Positions 17,127 to 24,664 of a DNA stretch of 34,784 nucleotides are shown here, one piece after another. The notes under the pieces are model-generated. The model was given only the letters and a program-made list of their open reading frames with translations. It did not search any database and had not been told where the DNA came from. This DNA comes from Bacteroides sp. Lineage in GTDB: Bacteria > Bacteroidota > Bacteroidia > Bacteroidales > Muribaculaceae. The position numbers and the translations under genes were made by a program. The stretch is taken from NCBI GenBank assembly GCA_014802265.1, contig JAAVCP010000019.1:1-34784 (forward strand), in the 5' to 3' direction. The stretch's first letter is position 1. Each line of letters starts with the position of its first letter.

Positions 17127-18587
17127 TCACCGTGCATTCATTATTTTTTCACTATCTACTTCCTCAATGAATTCTTCGGGGATTGCGACTTCGATTTTCA
17201 TGAAATCGGAGGAGGATAGACGAATGAAGATTTGGTTGATAGGTGTTGAGATTGTAGGGTTTTGATTAGAGGGTTTTATGTCGTAGACTATGCCACGATA
17301 GCCCGTAAGGACACCACCCGTAATACGAACTTCCCTACCGATTGCGATAGGTCTTTTATCGGTGAGTTCGACTTTCATGTCGGGAGTGAGTTGACCGATT
17401 GCGCGTTCAAAGGTGAGCATTGAGGCATTGTCAATCATGGAGTAATCGCTGTCGGGGGTATTGACTGTGCGAAACACCCATGCCATGTTGGCGTATCGGA
17501 GGGTACGGTCAATATCGGCGACATAGCGTGCTTGTACGCGGAAGAAAACAATGTCCGGCAGAACGGGGACCATTTCCCTTACTATTTTCTTGCCGGTTTT
17601 CTTTACATATTCGCGCTCCGGATAGAAGAAAGAGGTTGCCCGGTAGACATCGGGGAGGACTTCGGTTAGTTTCTCGGAGATATCGGCAAATGAGGTGCCG
17701 CGACGTAGCTTCATGGCATGCCAGTGGTCGCAGGAAGGAGAGAATGCCTCTGCTACGGTTCGTTTTACTATATCTGTGTTGCTTTGGGTGAGAGGGTCGC
17801 TGTTGTCCGGATTACTTGCAGTGGGTGGTACGAGGGAGAGGTAAGAAAAGTCGTCTGGTACTTCTGAGATAGCTGTGCGGATTTCGGAGAGCGGTATACC
17901 CACCTTGCGAGCCATTGCCACCCAAAGTGATAGGATTGATACCACTGAGAATCCCTGAGGGAACCGTATTCCTCGTGTCATGAGGTATGACTCTATGGTT
18001 ACGAGGGTCTCACGGTATAGCTGAGGCATCCTTTTACGACTCTGCCCAAGGTCGAAAACATAGCGTCGACGGTGGTGGAATGTATTTATATCAATTACAC
18101 TATCCAACTGAGGAAATTCGGGTTGATAGTTTTCGACAGTAAGAGAGATGGCACCTGTCAGATCTGATGAGGCATTTAAAAGCATGTAAAGGAACAAGGC
18201 AAGTTCCGGCTGATGGCGTGCATCGTTGATTACCATTCCGAATACCTTTCTCAGTCGCTCAACCATGCGAGTTGCATGTATCGGTCCCTCCGTATCTACC
18301 ATGAAATTCCGGAGATTGGTAAGGAATTCGGAGTCTGGAGTATCATTTTGAGATGATAAATACTCCTTATATAATGCAGAAAGTACGCCGAAGTACCTCC
18401 TTCGACTGGCATCAGACAGTTTACGGTCGATCATTGTCGCCACCCAATTTGAGAACATCTGTTCCGGAGTAGTAGCGACATTATCTTGCATTGATTCAAG
18501 GAATGACCTCATTGCTTTAACGGCTGTAGAGGATGGAGATGCTTGCTCAAGCCTTATTGCAACAAATAACCTGAATGACGTTTGCAA
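17127..18587 (-). CDS. Fusion of a degenerate tyrosine-recombinase-like domain with a UpxY/NusG-type antiterminator
   Basis: The protein has 486 residues. Residues 22-125 resemble the SAM-like core-binding domain of integrases (LSDASRRRYFGVLSALYKEY). Residues 126-255 follow the layout of the catalytic domain (LALFLYMLLNASSDLTGAIS, RKRMPQLYRETLVTIESYL, WVAMARKVGIPLSEIRTAI). The first Arg, the HxxR box and a C-terminal Tyr nucleophile are not recognisable, so it is probably inactive. Residues 288-400 look like an NGN domain (HWHAMKLRRG, VLPDIVFFRV), and 414-438 contain a KOW motif (GREVRITGGVLTGYRGIVYD). UpxY proteins are NusG paralogues that let RNA polymerase read through long capsule operons. 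As first gene of the locus it should do this here; the N-half may bind DNA or aid recruitment. Confidence 0.78.
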   Translation of the reverse strand: MQTSFRLFVAIRLEQASPSSTAVKAMRSFLESMQDNVATTPEQMFSNWVATMIDRKLSDASRRRYFGVLSALYKEYLSSQNDTPDSEFLTNLRNFMVDTEGPIHATRMVERLRKVFGMVINDARHQPELALFLYMLLNASSDLTGAISLTVENYQPEFPQLDSVIDINTFHHRRRYVFDLGQSRKRMPQLYRETLVTIESYLMTRGIRFPQGFSVVSILSLWVAMARKVGIPLSEIRTAISEVPDDFSYLSLVPPTASNPDNSDPLTQSNTDIVKRTVAEAFSPSCDHWHAMKLRRGTSFADISEKLTEVLPDVYRATSFFYPEREYVKKTGKKIVREMVPVLPDIVFFRVQARYVADIDRTLRYANMAWVFRTVNTPDSDYSMIDNASMLTFERAIGQLTPDMKVELTDKRPIAIGREVRITGGVLTGYRGIVYDIKPSNQNPTISTPINQIFIRLSSSDFMKIEVAIPEEFIEEVDSEKIMNAR

Positions 18588-18659
18588 ATACGTTGGTAAT
18601 AAGATGTTTGTAAAATTATATGTGCGAACCGAATATAGATTCCCATTAATATTTTATTT

Positions 18660-18694
18660 CCCTCTGTCTTAGGTTTTTATACTCTGGCAGAGGG
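18660..18694 (-). promoter_or_regulatory. Leader hairpin before the antiterminator gene
   Basis: CCCTCTG (18660-18666) pairs with CAGAGGG (18688-18694), with two further inner pairs (one wobble) and a loop of about 17 nt. It lies 73-107 nt upstream of the ATG at 18587 and would be in the 5' leader of the capsule transcript. Antiterminators of the UpxY type act on leader sequences of their own locus, so it is a candidate recruitment or pausing element. It could also be a weak terminator. Confidence 0.4.
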
Positions 18695-18763
18695 TTTATT
18701 TGGGTATGTCTTCTGGTGTTCGGCACCGCTTTTTATACAGGGGTATAGGTGAAAACTTCAATA

Positions 18764-19031
18764 TCTCTCGGTAAGAGATTTGGATGACTTACAAATAATT
18801 AAGAATCACGTACTTAGGATATATAAAAATTGGTAATTTTAAAACAAGTTGTGCGAATGATGTAAATCAGGGGGATAAATTTGGTTACTACGGGTAGCTT
18901 CCGGAGTTATAATTGGATTGAAAATTTATTTGCATAATTCAATAGCAATTAGTAACTTTGCATTCAGAACAGGAAAAGGAAGCCTGTGGGAGAGTTTTCC
19001 CTCGGAATTTTCACACTCTCTTACCGAGAGA
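18764..19031. promoter_or_regulatory. Predicted invertible promoter segment (phase switch)
   Basis: TCTCTCGGTAAGAGA at 18764-18778 and its exact reverse complement TCTCTTACCGAGAGA at 19017-19031 bracket 238 bp. Each site has 5-bp arms (TCTCT/AGAGA) around a 5-bp core (CGGTA or TACCG), the form of a recombination site with a directional spacer. Inside is a consensus promoter pointing right, away from the capsule genes. Both sites are also followed on the + strand by the same TTTGGATGACTTA, which a simple invertible pair does not need. Inversion would put the promoter at about 18835-18866 facing the antiterminator gene. No recombinase gene lies nearby; a trans-acting Mpi-like enzyme would be needed. 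Confidence 0.5.
18929..18960 (+). promoter_or_regulatory. Consensus Bacteroidota promoter inside the inverted-repeat segment
   Basis: TTTG (18929-18932), a 20-nt spacer and TAACTTTG (18953-18960) match the -33/-7 consensus exactly. Transcription would start near 18967 and run right, where there is no gene before the convergent terminator of the thioredoxin-like gene. This makes sense if the segment is invertible and now in the OFF state. Confidence 0.7.
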
Positions 19032-19261
19032 TTTGGATGACTTAAAATAACTTGGAGTTTCAGCATCATTATAACCAGATATAAAGGTATAGGTCATCCC
19101 ATGTAAAAGATGTGTGGTGTCAGTAAAGAGTATGCTTTTATTAAAATGGATAGGGATTAGAGAGGGGGCTTGATTGGGTACTGGGTATTCAAACGATTTA
19201 GTTGGGAAGAATTAAGGACACAGGGAGGGGAATGTTACTTTAATATGTATAACCGGATATG

Positions 19262-19284
19262 AAAAAAGACTGGTATTAAACCAG
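19262..19284 (-). terminator. Intrinsic terminator of the thioredoxin-like gene
   Basis: On the minus strand CTGGT and ACCAG form a 5-bp stem with a 5-nt loop (19270-19284), followed by TCTTTTTTC. It lies about 80 nt past the stop codon at 19365. The stem is short but the U-run is clear. Confidence 0.6.
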
Positions 19285-19364
19285 CCTAATGAATGGACTA
19301 TTCTTTTTTGTGCTATTTTTTCTTTTATTTATTCGCCTTTTGAGTTACGGGTAAGGTTCCGCTA

Positions 19365-19661
19365 TCAGAAAGCGCGTTCTATCATTTCAGAGAGTTCTCC
19401 TACGGTTTTGCTTCCGCTTTCACGCATAAGTTCCTGACCTTCTTTGATGAGAACGTATGTTGGGAAGTGGCTGAGATTGTATTCACGAGCCACGCGCTGG
19501 TCATAAGAACTGTCGACGCGAAGAATGTTGATGCGATCACCATATTTTTTGCGAAGCTCCTCCATGTCGTATTTAATATCGACGGCATTCTGCTGTCCTG
19601 CATGAATGAATACTACTAATGAAGGCACTGTGCCTGAAATGACTTCTTTAAACGTTTTCAT
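19365..19661 (-). CDS. Thioredoxin-fold protein without the CxxC active site
   Basis: The protein has 98 residues and the thioredoxin order beta-alpha-beta: SLVVFIHAGQQNAVDIKYDM in place of VVDFWAxWCGPCK, then INILRVDSSYDQRVAREYNL, the cis-Pro loop in SHFPTYVLIKEGQEL, and a C-terminal helix (TVGELSEMIERAF). Both catalytic Cys are absent, so it cannot act as a dithiol oxidoreductase. A chaperone, adaptor or redox-insensitive partner role is possible. There is no signal peptide. It appears monocistronic, with its own promoter element and terminator. Confidence 0.82.
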   Translation of the reverse strand: MKTFKEVISGTVPSLVVFIHAGQQNAVDIKYDMEELRKKYGDRINILRVDSSYDQRVAREYNLSHFPTYVLIKEGQELMRESGSKTVGELSEMIERAF

Positions 19662-20008
19662 AAATTGATAATTTTAATATGTTTTATCATTATAACGTAA
19701 GAAATAGATATTAGTTCACCAAGTTTTATAGTATACTCAGTAAATACTGGGGGCAAAAGTAAAACTACATTATTATTTTGGATGCTTGGGTAGGCACAAA
19801 AAATTACGTCCCTATAAATTCATAAATACTTTTTGTGCATACTATATTATTATGGGAGTGCTATCTACAATAAAATTAAGATTTGTTGTGTTATATTAAC
19901 ATCTGAGCATCCTATTTATGCGTTCATGTCAAGAGTAAAAGCAGATCGGGCAAGCTCATTTCGTAACTAATCTTTAATTAAAACAACATCTTAAAATCTT
20001 CCGTAGGT
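19662..20008. other. Divergent spacer between thioredoxin-like and patatin genes
   Basis: This 347-nt AT-rich spacer contains a likely leftward -7 element at 19754-19761 and a 9-bp inverted repeat GCACAAAAA (19795-19803) / TTTTTGTGC (19830-19838). I found no full -33/-7 pair for the rightward patatin gene and no RNA gene. Confidence 0.5.
19754..19761 (-). promoter_or_regulatory. Likely -7 element for the thioredoxin-like gene
   Basis: The minus strand reads TACTTTTG, an exact TAnnTTTG, 92 nt upstream of the ATG at 19661. No TTTG is found at the proper -33 distance. Confidence 0.35.
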
Positions 20009-22363
20009 ATGATGACACGCAGGTCGTTAATATTTTTAGTAGCTCTGAGTATTCTGGGGTGTGCTTTAATGTATGCTAATGGAAACGATGAACCCTCATC
20101 GTCACAACCCGTCAAAAACAATCGGCAAACAGTTGGGCTTGTATTGAGCGGTGGTGGCGCGAAGGGGATTGCCCATGTAGGTGTGATCAAGGCACTGGAG
20201 GAGCATGGCATACCTGTTGATTATGTCACCGGTACCTCTATGGGTGCCATAGTGGGCAGCCTTTACAGTTGCGGCTGGAGTCCGGAGCAGATGATGAAGA
20301 TGTTTACCTCCAAAGATTTCTCTTACTGGAGCACGGGTACCATCAACCGTGACCTCGTATATTATTTTACTACTCCCGAGCCAACTCCCAAATGGGTGTC
20401 GCTTAATATAAGTTTTAAAGACAGTACAAAAAATATAGCCAACCAGATAATCCCATCGTGCCTTATAAGCCCGCTTCCTATGAATATGGAGTTCCTGCGT
20501 CTTTATTCTCCATATACAGAACAATGCAAACAGAACTTCAATAACCTTTTTGTGCCATTCCGGTGTGTTACGAGTGATATTTATCACAAGCACAAAATAG
20601 TGTGTAAATCAGGGTCATTGGGTGATGCGGTCAGGGCATCTATGAGTTTTCCGCTTGTCTTCAAACCCATAGAAATGGATGGAGTTTTAGTGTATGACGG
20701 TGGCATATATGATAATTTCCCGGTAGACGTGATGCAGGAGGATTTCAATCCTGACTTTATAATAGGAGTGTCTGTTTCTTCAGCTGACCAAAAGCCTATA
20801 AGAGGCGACATCTACAGTCAGCTTGAAGACATGATTATTCAGAACAACAACTATAGCGTGCCCTCAAAAAACGGGATAAAGATTCAGGTCCCCGTATTAA
20901 ATTTCGGTGTGCTTGATTTCCCTGCAGCGCAGGAGATCTACGACATAGGCTATAAGACCGGGCTTGCCATGGTGGATTCAATAATGAAGCGGGTGTCGGC
21001 GCGTGAGACTCCGGAAGTGGTGGCAGAGCGACGCAGACAATTTGCTTCAGAGACTCCGGTGATAGAGTTCGACTCAGTAAAGGTGACAGGTGCCACTCCG
21101 AGTCAGGCGCGTTATCTGGAATATCTTTTCCAGGGTCCTGTAAAAGATAAAAAATTCGGCATGGAGCAAGTGCAAGATGCGTATTACCGCGCCGTGACAG
21201 ATGGAAAACTATCAGATCTTCTCCCACAGGCGATATTGGGGAAGGATGGCAACAACACATTACTTCTGAAAGCCAATGTTAAAAATCCCTGGAGCGTAGG
21301 CATGGGAGGATGGATCACTTCCTCCACCAATAGCATGCTGTATCTTACTTTCGGTTATCATACACTCAGCCTGAACAGCCTTGACATAGACCTTGGTGCA
21401 TGGGTGGGACAATCATATTATGCCGGGCAGCTAAGTGCAAAGTTTGCGCTGCGTTCCTCTCTTCCGTCTTACATGCAGCTTGACGCAGTGGTGAGCCGTC
21501 AGAAATATTATGACTCCGAGCTTTTATTCTATCAAAGCACCACTCCTTCATTCATCACTGAATTTGAAGGCTTCTTGCGCCTGAATTATTGCTTTGCACT
21601 CGGGCGCATGGCAAAAGGTTTTGCCAATGTCTCCTATGGGGGCACCACCGATAATTATTTCCCCTATAATGAGGGATCATTCTCCGGGCAGAAAAAAGAC
21701 AAGATGAAATATAAGATAGGTGCATTCCGTGCGGGAGTGGAGCTTAATACTCTTAATGACCAACTCTATCCGAGCACAGGAAAAGAGTGGCGTCTAAACG
21801 TACTCATAAGCCATGAGCGCAGCCAATTCCTTCCGGGAGCTGATAAAATGAGTGAGGAGCCTTGGAAGAACCATGTGCGCGGGTCGGCAGAATTGCTATG
21901 GAAACATTATTTCAATGCACATAAGAATTTCAAGATAGGAGCAGTGGTCAACGGCATTGCCACAATAGAGCATCTGAATCAGGATTACACTGCCACCCTT
22001 ATACATTCTTCAGCATTTGCCCCCACACCATCCACACGCAACTATTTTAACCCGGCATTCCGCTCAAACAACTACGGAGCAATCGGAGTGTGTCCGGTAT
22101 GGACTCCGATGACACGTCTTCAGCTAAGAGGTGACTTCTACGGTTACTGCCCCATACGCATCGTAGAGCCGACCACCACGGGGGTAGCCCGATATGGCAG
22201 TTGGTTTAGCAAGCCTCAGTTTATCGGCGAGGTGGCAGGGGTATATAATTTCCCCTTTGCGAGTCTGTCTCTTTATGTCAATTATCTCAGTTCACCAAAG
22301 CACAACTGGAACTTCGGCATTAATTTCGGTCTGTATTTTCAGGCACCAAAGCTGTTGAGATAA
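20009..22363 (+). CDS. Patatin-like phospholipase with POTRA-like and beta-barrel domains (type Vd autotransporter, PlpD-like)
   Basis: The protein has 784 residues and an N-terminal hydrophobic export signal (residues 5-22). The patatin domain (about 40-240) has the oxyanion loop GLVLSGGGAKGIAHVG, the nucleophile Ser77 in GTSMG and the catalytic Asp230 in DGGIYDNFPVD, so a complete Ser-Asp dyad. About 355-430 forms a POTRA-like unit (FDSVKVTGATPSQARYLEYL). The rest is aromatic-rich amphipathic strands of an outer-membrane barrel ending FGINFGLYFQAPKLLR. The order patatin-POTRA-barrel defines type Vd secretion; the lipase domain would be shown at or released from the cell surface. GC18 at the end of the signal is a poor lipobox. 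It ends 18 nt from convergent apbE. Confidence 0.9.
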   Translation: MMTRRSLIFLVALSILGCALMYANGNDEPSSSQPVKNNRQTVGLVLSGGGAKGIAHVGVIKALEEHGIPVDYVTGTSMGAIVGSLYSCGWSPEQMMKMFTSKDFSYWSTGTINRDLVYYFTTPEPTPKWVSLNISFKDSTKNIANQIIPSCLISPLPMNMEFLRLYSPYTEQCKQNFNNLFVPFRCVTSDIYHKHKIVCKSGSLGDAVRASMSFPLVFKPIEMDGVLVYDGGIYDNFPVDVMQEDFNPDFIIGVSVSSADQKPIRGDIYSQLEDMIIQNNNYSVPSKNGIKIQVPVLNFGVLDFPAAQEIYDIGYKTGLAMVDSIMKRVSARETPEVVAERRRQFASETPVIEFDSVKVTGATPSQARYLEYLFQGPVKDKKFGMEQVQDAYYRAVTDGKLSDLLPQAILGKDGNNTLLLKANVKNPWSVGMGGWITSSTNSMLYLTFGYHTLSLNSLDIDLGAWVGQSYYAGQLSAKFALRSSLPSYMQLDAVVSRQKYYDSELLFYQSTTPSFITEFEGFLRLNYCFALGRMAKGFANVSYGGTTDNYFPYNEGSFSGQKKDKMKYKIGAFRAGVELNTLNDQLYPSTGKEWRLNVLISHERSQFLPGADKMSEEPWKNHVRGSAELLWKHYFNAHKNFKIGAVVNGIATIEHLNQDYTATLIHSSAFAPTPSTRNYFNPAFRSNNYGAIGVCPVWTPMTRLQLRGDFYGYCPIRIVEPTTTGVARYGSWFSKPQFIGEVAGVYNFPFASLSLYVNYLSSPKHNWNFGINFGLYFQAPKLLR

Positions 22364-22381
22364 TCGTAAATAGGTGTGTAA

Positions 22382-23365
22382 TCAGGGATTACTTAGTAAC
22401 TCTTTGAACCCGGGTGTCATGAATGTGGTGGTGTCGGAGAGAATAAGCATCCCTTCAAATCGGAGGTTTGCCAGCATTTCCTTGGCGACCTCCGAACCTG
22501 CAGCCATACATGCCGTGGCAGCGGCATCAGCCTCCATGCATGAAGGAGCTATTACTGTTGCACTGATTACGTCGGTTGTCACCGGTCTGCCAGTGAGGGG
22601 GGATATGGTATGCCCGAGAGATTCACTTCCTACCTTATGGAAGTTACGGTAATTGCCAGATGTGGCGAGTCCGGCATCGGTGACATTTAATACTGCATAC
22701 GAATCGTGGCTGACTTTTGTTTCTGATTCCTCCGGGGTGTCTATGGATATCTTCCAGGATTCTCCGGAAGGGCTGATTCCGGCAGCCGTAATCTCGCCTC
22801 CTATCTCAATCAAATAATTATCCACGCCATTTCGGCGGAACATCTCTGCCACCATGTCACAGCCATATCCTTTAGCCACGGCAGAGAAATTAAACTGTGT
22901 GCGAATGTCCTCCTTAATTAATGTGTCTGCCACGATATGGGTCTTGGCGATTCCGGTAAAAGCCAGAATACTGTCAATACGTGTGGTGTCATTAGTAATC
23001 TTATGCCCCGGTCCGAACCCCCAGGCTGTAATGAGAGGGGATAGGGTAGGGTCGAACATACCCTTGCTGACGCTGTTAAGGAGAAGGGAAGTGGTATATA
23101 CTGCGCTGAAATGACGGTCAACCGGAGTGGCAATTGATTCATTAACCCTGCTTACAAGAGAAGACTTATCGAAGACAGAGAGACTTCTGCTCACCTCGCT
23201 GAGCACCGGCTGAATAGAATCAGCCAAAGAGGGATGTCCCTGATAGGTGATATGATAAAAAGTATTCCAGATCATTCCCTCCACCTTTTCGTAGGAGGAG
23301 CTTGCACATGAGGTTAAAATTGTCGGAAGAAGTAGAATTATGGAAGAAAAAAAAGTTTTTTTCAT
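22382..23365 (-). CDS. apbE: FAD:protein FMN transferase (ApbE), lipoprotein
   Basis: This enzyme attaches FMN covalently to Ser/Thr of partner proteins such as the NqrB/NqrC and RnfG/RnfD subunits, using FAD. The ATG at 23365 gives 327 residues with a lipoprotein signal whose lipobox is LTSC (Cys20), so it should be anchored outside the inner membrane. Motifs are EGMIWNTFYHITYQG, NFSAVAKGYGCDMVAE, NYLIEIGGEITAAG, TSGNYRNF, HTISPLTGRPV and DAAATACMAAGSE with the metal-binding Asp. An ATG at 23401 would add 12 residues before the signal. No rnf or nqr gene lies beside it. Confidence 0.95.
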   Translation of the reverse strand: MKKTFFSSIILLLPTILTSCASSSYEKVEGMIWNTFYHITYQGHPSLADSIQPVLSEVSRSLSVFDKSSLVSRVNESIATPVDRHFSAVYTTSLLLNSVSKGMFDPTLSPLITAWGFGPGHKITNDTTRIDSILAFTGIAKTHIVADTLIKEDIRTQFNFSAVAKGYGCDMVAEMFRRNGVDNYLIEIGGEITAAGISPSGESWKISIDTPEESETKVSHDSYAVLNVTDAGLATSGNYRNFHKVGSESLGHTISPLTGRPVTTDVISATVIAPSCMEADAAATACMAAGSEVAKEMLANLRFEGMLILSDTTTFMTPGFKELLSNP

Positions 23366-23398
23366 ACTTTTGGGGTAAATAATGTTAATTTTATGGCG

Positions 23399-23435
23399 CA
23401 AAGTTAGTAAAAACCGATAAAAATGACTAATTTTG
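23399..23435. promoter_or_regulatory. Overlapping divergent -7 elements (apbE and DJ-1 genes)
   Basis: The minus strand has TAACTTTG at 23399-23406, 34 nt before apbE. The + strand has TAATTTTG at 23428-23435, 39 nt before the DJ-1 gene. Both fit TAnnTTTG; neither has a clear TTTG at -33. The close spacing suggests that the two promoters share the same short region. Confidence 0.4.
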
Positions 23436-23473
23436 GGAAAGATTTACACCTAACCCATATAATATCACAGATT

Positions 23474-24064
23474 ATGAACGAATCATTTTTATTCCTTGCA
23501 GAAGGTTTTGAAGAAATAGAGGCGCTGACAGCTGTAGATGTTCTGCGCCGTGCGGAGATTCCGGTAAAGACCGTATCAATCACGTCAGCGTTGCAGGTGA
23601 AGGGTGCACATGGCATCACCGTCACAGCCGACGTTTTGTTTGACAATACACTTTTCACCAATGCGGAATGGCTTATTCTTCCCGGGGGGATGCCGGGTGC
23701 GACCAATCTGTATAATTTTGCACGCCTTCAGGGTTTGCTTCGTCGCCAGGCAACTTCATCTAAGGGAAAAATTGCTGCCATCTGTGCTGCCCCTGCCGTT
23801 GTGCTTGGGCAACTTGGATTGCTTGAGGGTCATAAGGCTACCTGCTATCCGGGATTTGAAGGTATGCTGAAGGGAGCAGAGGTAGTTAATGCGCCGGTAG
23901 TGGTTGACAGGAAGTTTGTGCTTGGCAATGGTCCTTCCAATGCGCTTGCGTGGGCACTCGCTATAGTGGCAGAGGCAAAGGGTTCCACAGTGGCTACACA
24001 GGTGGCAAACGGAATGCTGCTCTATCCGAAGACCGACGTCGATGTGGAGAATTATTTCGGATAA
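23474..24064 (+). CDS. DJ-1/PfpI family protein (YajL-like)
   Basis: The ATG at 23474 gives 196 residues starting MNESFLFLAEGFEEIEALTA. The conserved Glu in GFEEIE (residues 13-14) and the nucleophilic Cys104 in AAICAAPAVVLGQLG form the DJ-1 active site; LILPGGMPGATNL and HKATCYPGFEGML are further family motifs. Members act as deglycases/glyoxalases or oxidative-stress proteins in the cytosol. An upstream ATG at 23423 would add 17 residues without a family match. It is followed 3 nt later by the YigZ gene, so the two are coupled. Confidence 0.93.
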   Translation: MNESFLFLAEGFEEIEALTAVDVLRRAEIPVKTVSITSALQVKGAHGITVTADVLFDNTLFTNAEWLILPGGMPGATNLYNFARLQGLLRRQATSSKGKIAAICAAPAVVLGQLGLLEGHKATCYPGFEGMLKGAEVVNAPVVVDRKFVLGNGPSNALAWALAIVAEAKGSTVATQVANGMLLYPKTDVDVENYFG

Positions 24065-24067
24065 TAA

Positions 24068-24664
24068 ATGAGTGACCTATATTATACTATAGAAAAAGAG
24101 GCAGAATCACAATATAAGGAGAAAATGAGCCGCTTTCTATCGTTTGCCCGCAAGGTGAATGATGCGGAAGAGGCTAAAAATATTGTGAAGAGTTTCCAAA
24201 ACGAATACCACGATGCGCGTCATGTGTGCTGGGCATATATGCTCGGACCCGACCGAAAAGAATGGCAGCTTAATGACAATGGCGAACCCTCAGGGACTGC
24301 CGGGAAACCAATCCTTGGTCAGATCAACAGCAAAGAGCTGACAGATGTGCTGGTAGTTGTGGTGCGTTATTTCGGAGGCATCAAGCTTGGCACACCCGGA
24401 CTTATAGCCGCCTATCGTGAGGCAGCCCGGCTTGCCCTGGAGGAAGCCGGAAGGAAAGAGATGCACGACATGGCAACTATCACGGTCACTTTCCCCTATA
24501 TGTCGGCAGACGGAGTTATGCGTGTGGTGAAAGGTGGTGAAGTGGAGGTGGTTGACCGCACGTTTGACAATACCTGCTCCATGACCTTAACTTTCCGTAA
24601 AGACAAGGCAGAAGAGATAACAGGGAGACTGCTCTCAGTAGACGGAGTTACATTGAGCGAATAA
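24068..24664 (+). CDS. YigZ/IMPACT family protein
   Basis: This 198-residue protein matches UPF0029/IMPACT. The N-terminal domain has EKMSRFLSFARKVNDAEEAK, the family core DARHVCWAYMLG, DNGEPSGTAGKPILGQI and VVVVRYFGGIKLGTPGLI, and an RNase PH/EF-G-like C-terminal domain follows. The function in bacteria is unclear; eukaryotic IMPACT modulates Gcn2. It overlaps the last 17 nt of the convergent HAD gene. Confidence 0.94.
   Translation: MSDLYYTIEKEAESQYKEKMSRFLSFARKVNDAEEAKNIVKSFQNEYHDARHVCWAYMLGPDRKEWQLNDNGEPSGTAGKPILGQINSKELTDVLVVVVRYFGGIKLGTPGLIAAYREAARLALEEAGRKEMHDMATITVTFPYMSADGVMRVVKGGEVEVVDRTFDNTCSMTLTFRKDKAEEITGRLLSVDGVTLSE

Larger units (their letters stand above)
18588..19364. other. 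Gene-free control region upstream of the polysaccharide locus
   Basis: These 777 nt contain no ORF with family features. They hold a leader hairpin (18660-18694), the inverted-repeat pair (18764-18778 and 19017-19031), a + strand consensus promoter (18929-18960), the 9-bp direct repeat GGTATAGGT (18742-18750 and 19086-19094), the related 16-mers at 19071-19086 and 19246-19261, and a terminator for the thioredoxin-like gene (19262-19284). I found no leftward CAAAnnTA element (a TAnnTTTG read in reverse) between 18588 and 19031. Confidence 0.7.

Noticed and set aside
17480..17791. Rightward 103-residue frame inside the antiterminator gene
   Set aside because: It is Arg/Cys-rich, antisense to a gene with clear domains, and has no promoter.
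18779..18810. Promoter starting from TTTG in the TTTGGATGACTTA repeat
   Set aside because: No TAnnTTTG follows at 19-21 nt at either copy (18779 or 19032).
18573..18810. Leftward promoter from CAAATAAC (18573) or CAAATAAT (18792)
   Set aside because: Both fail the CAAAnnTA rule on the + strand and lack a CAAA at the -33 distance.
19795..19838. GCACAAAAA/TTTTTGTGC inverted repeat as a terminator
   Set aside because: It lies between divergent genes, where no transcript should end, and the stem is mostly A-T with a 26-nt loop; I only mention it within the spacer.
20102..20593. 163-residue minus-strand frame opposite the patatin domain
   Set aside because: It is antisense to the catalytic domain and has no motif.
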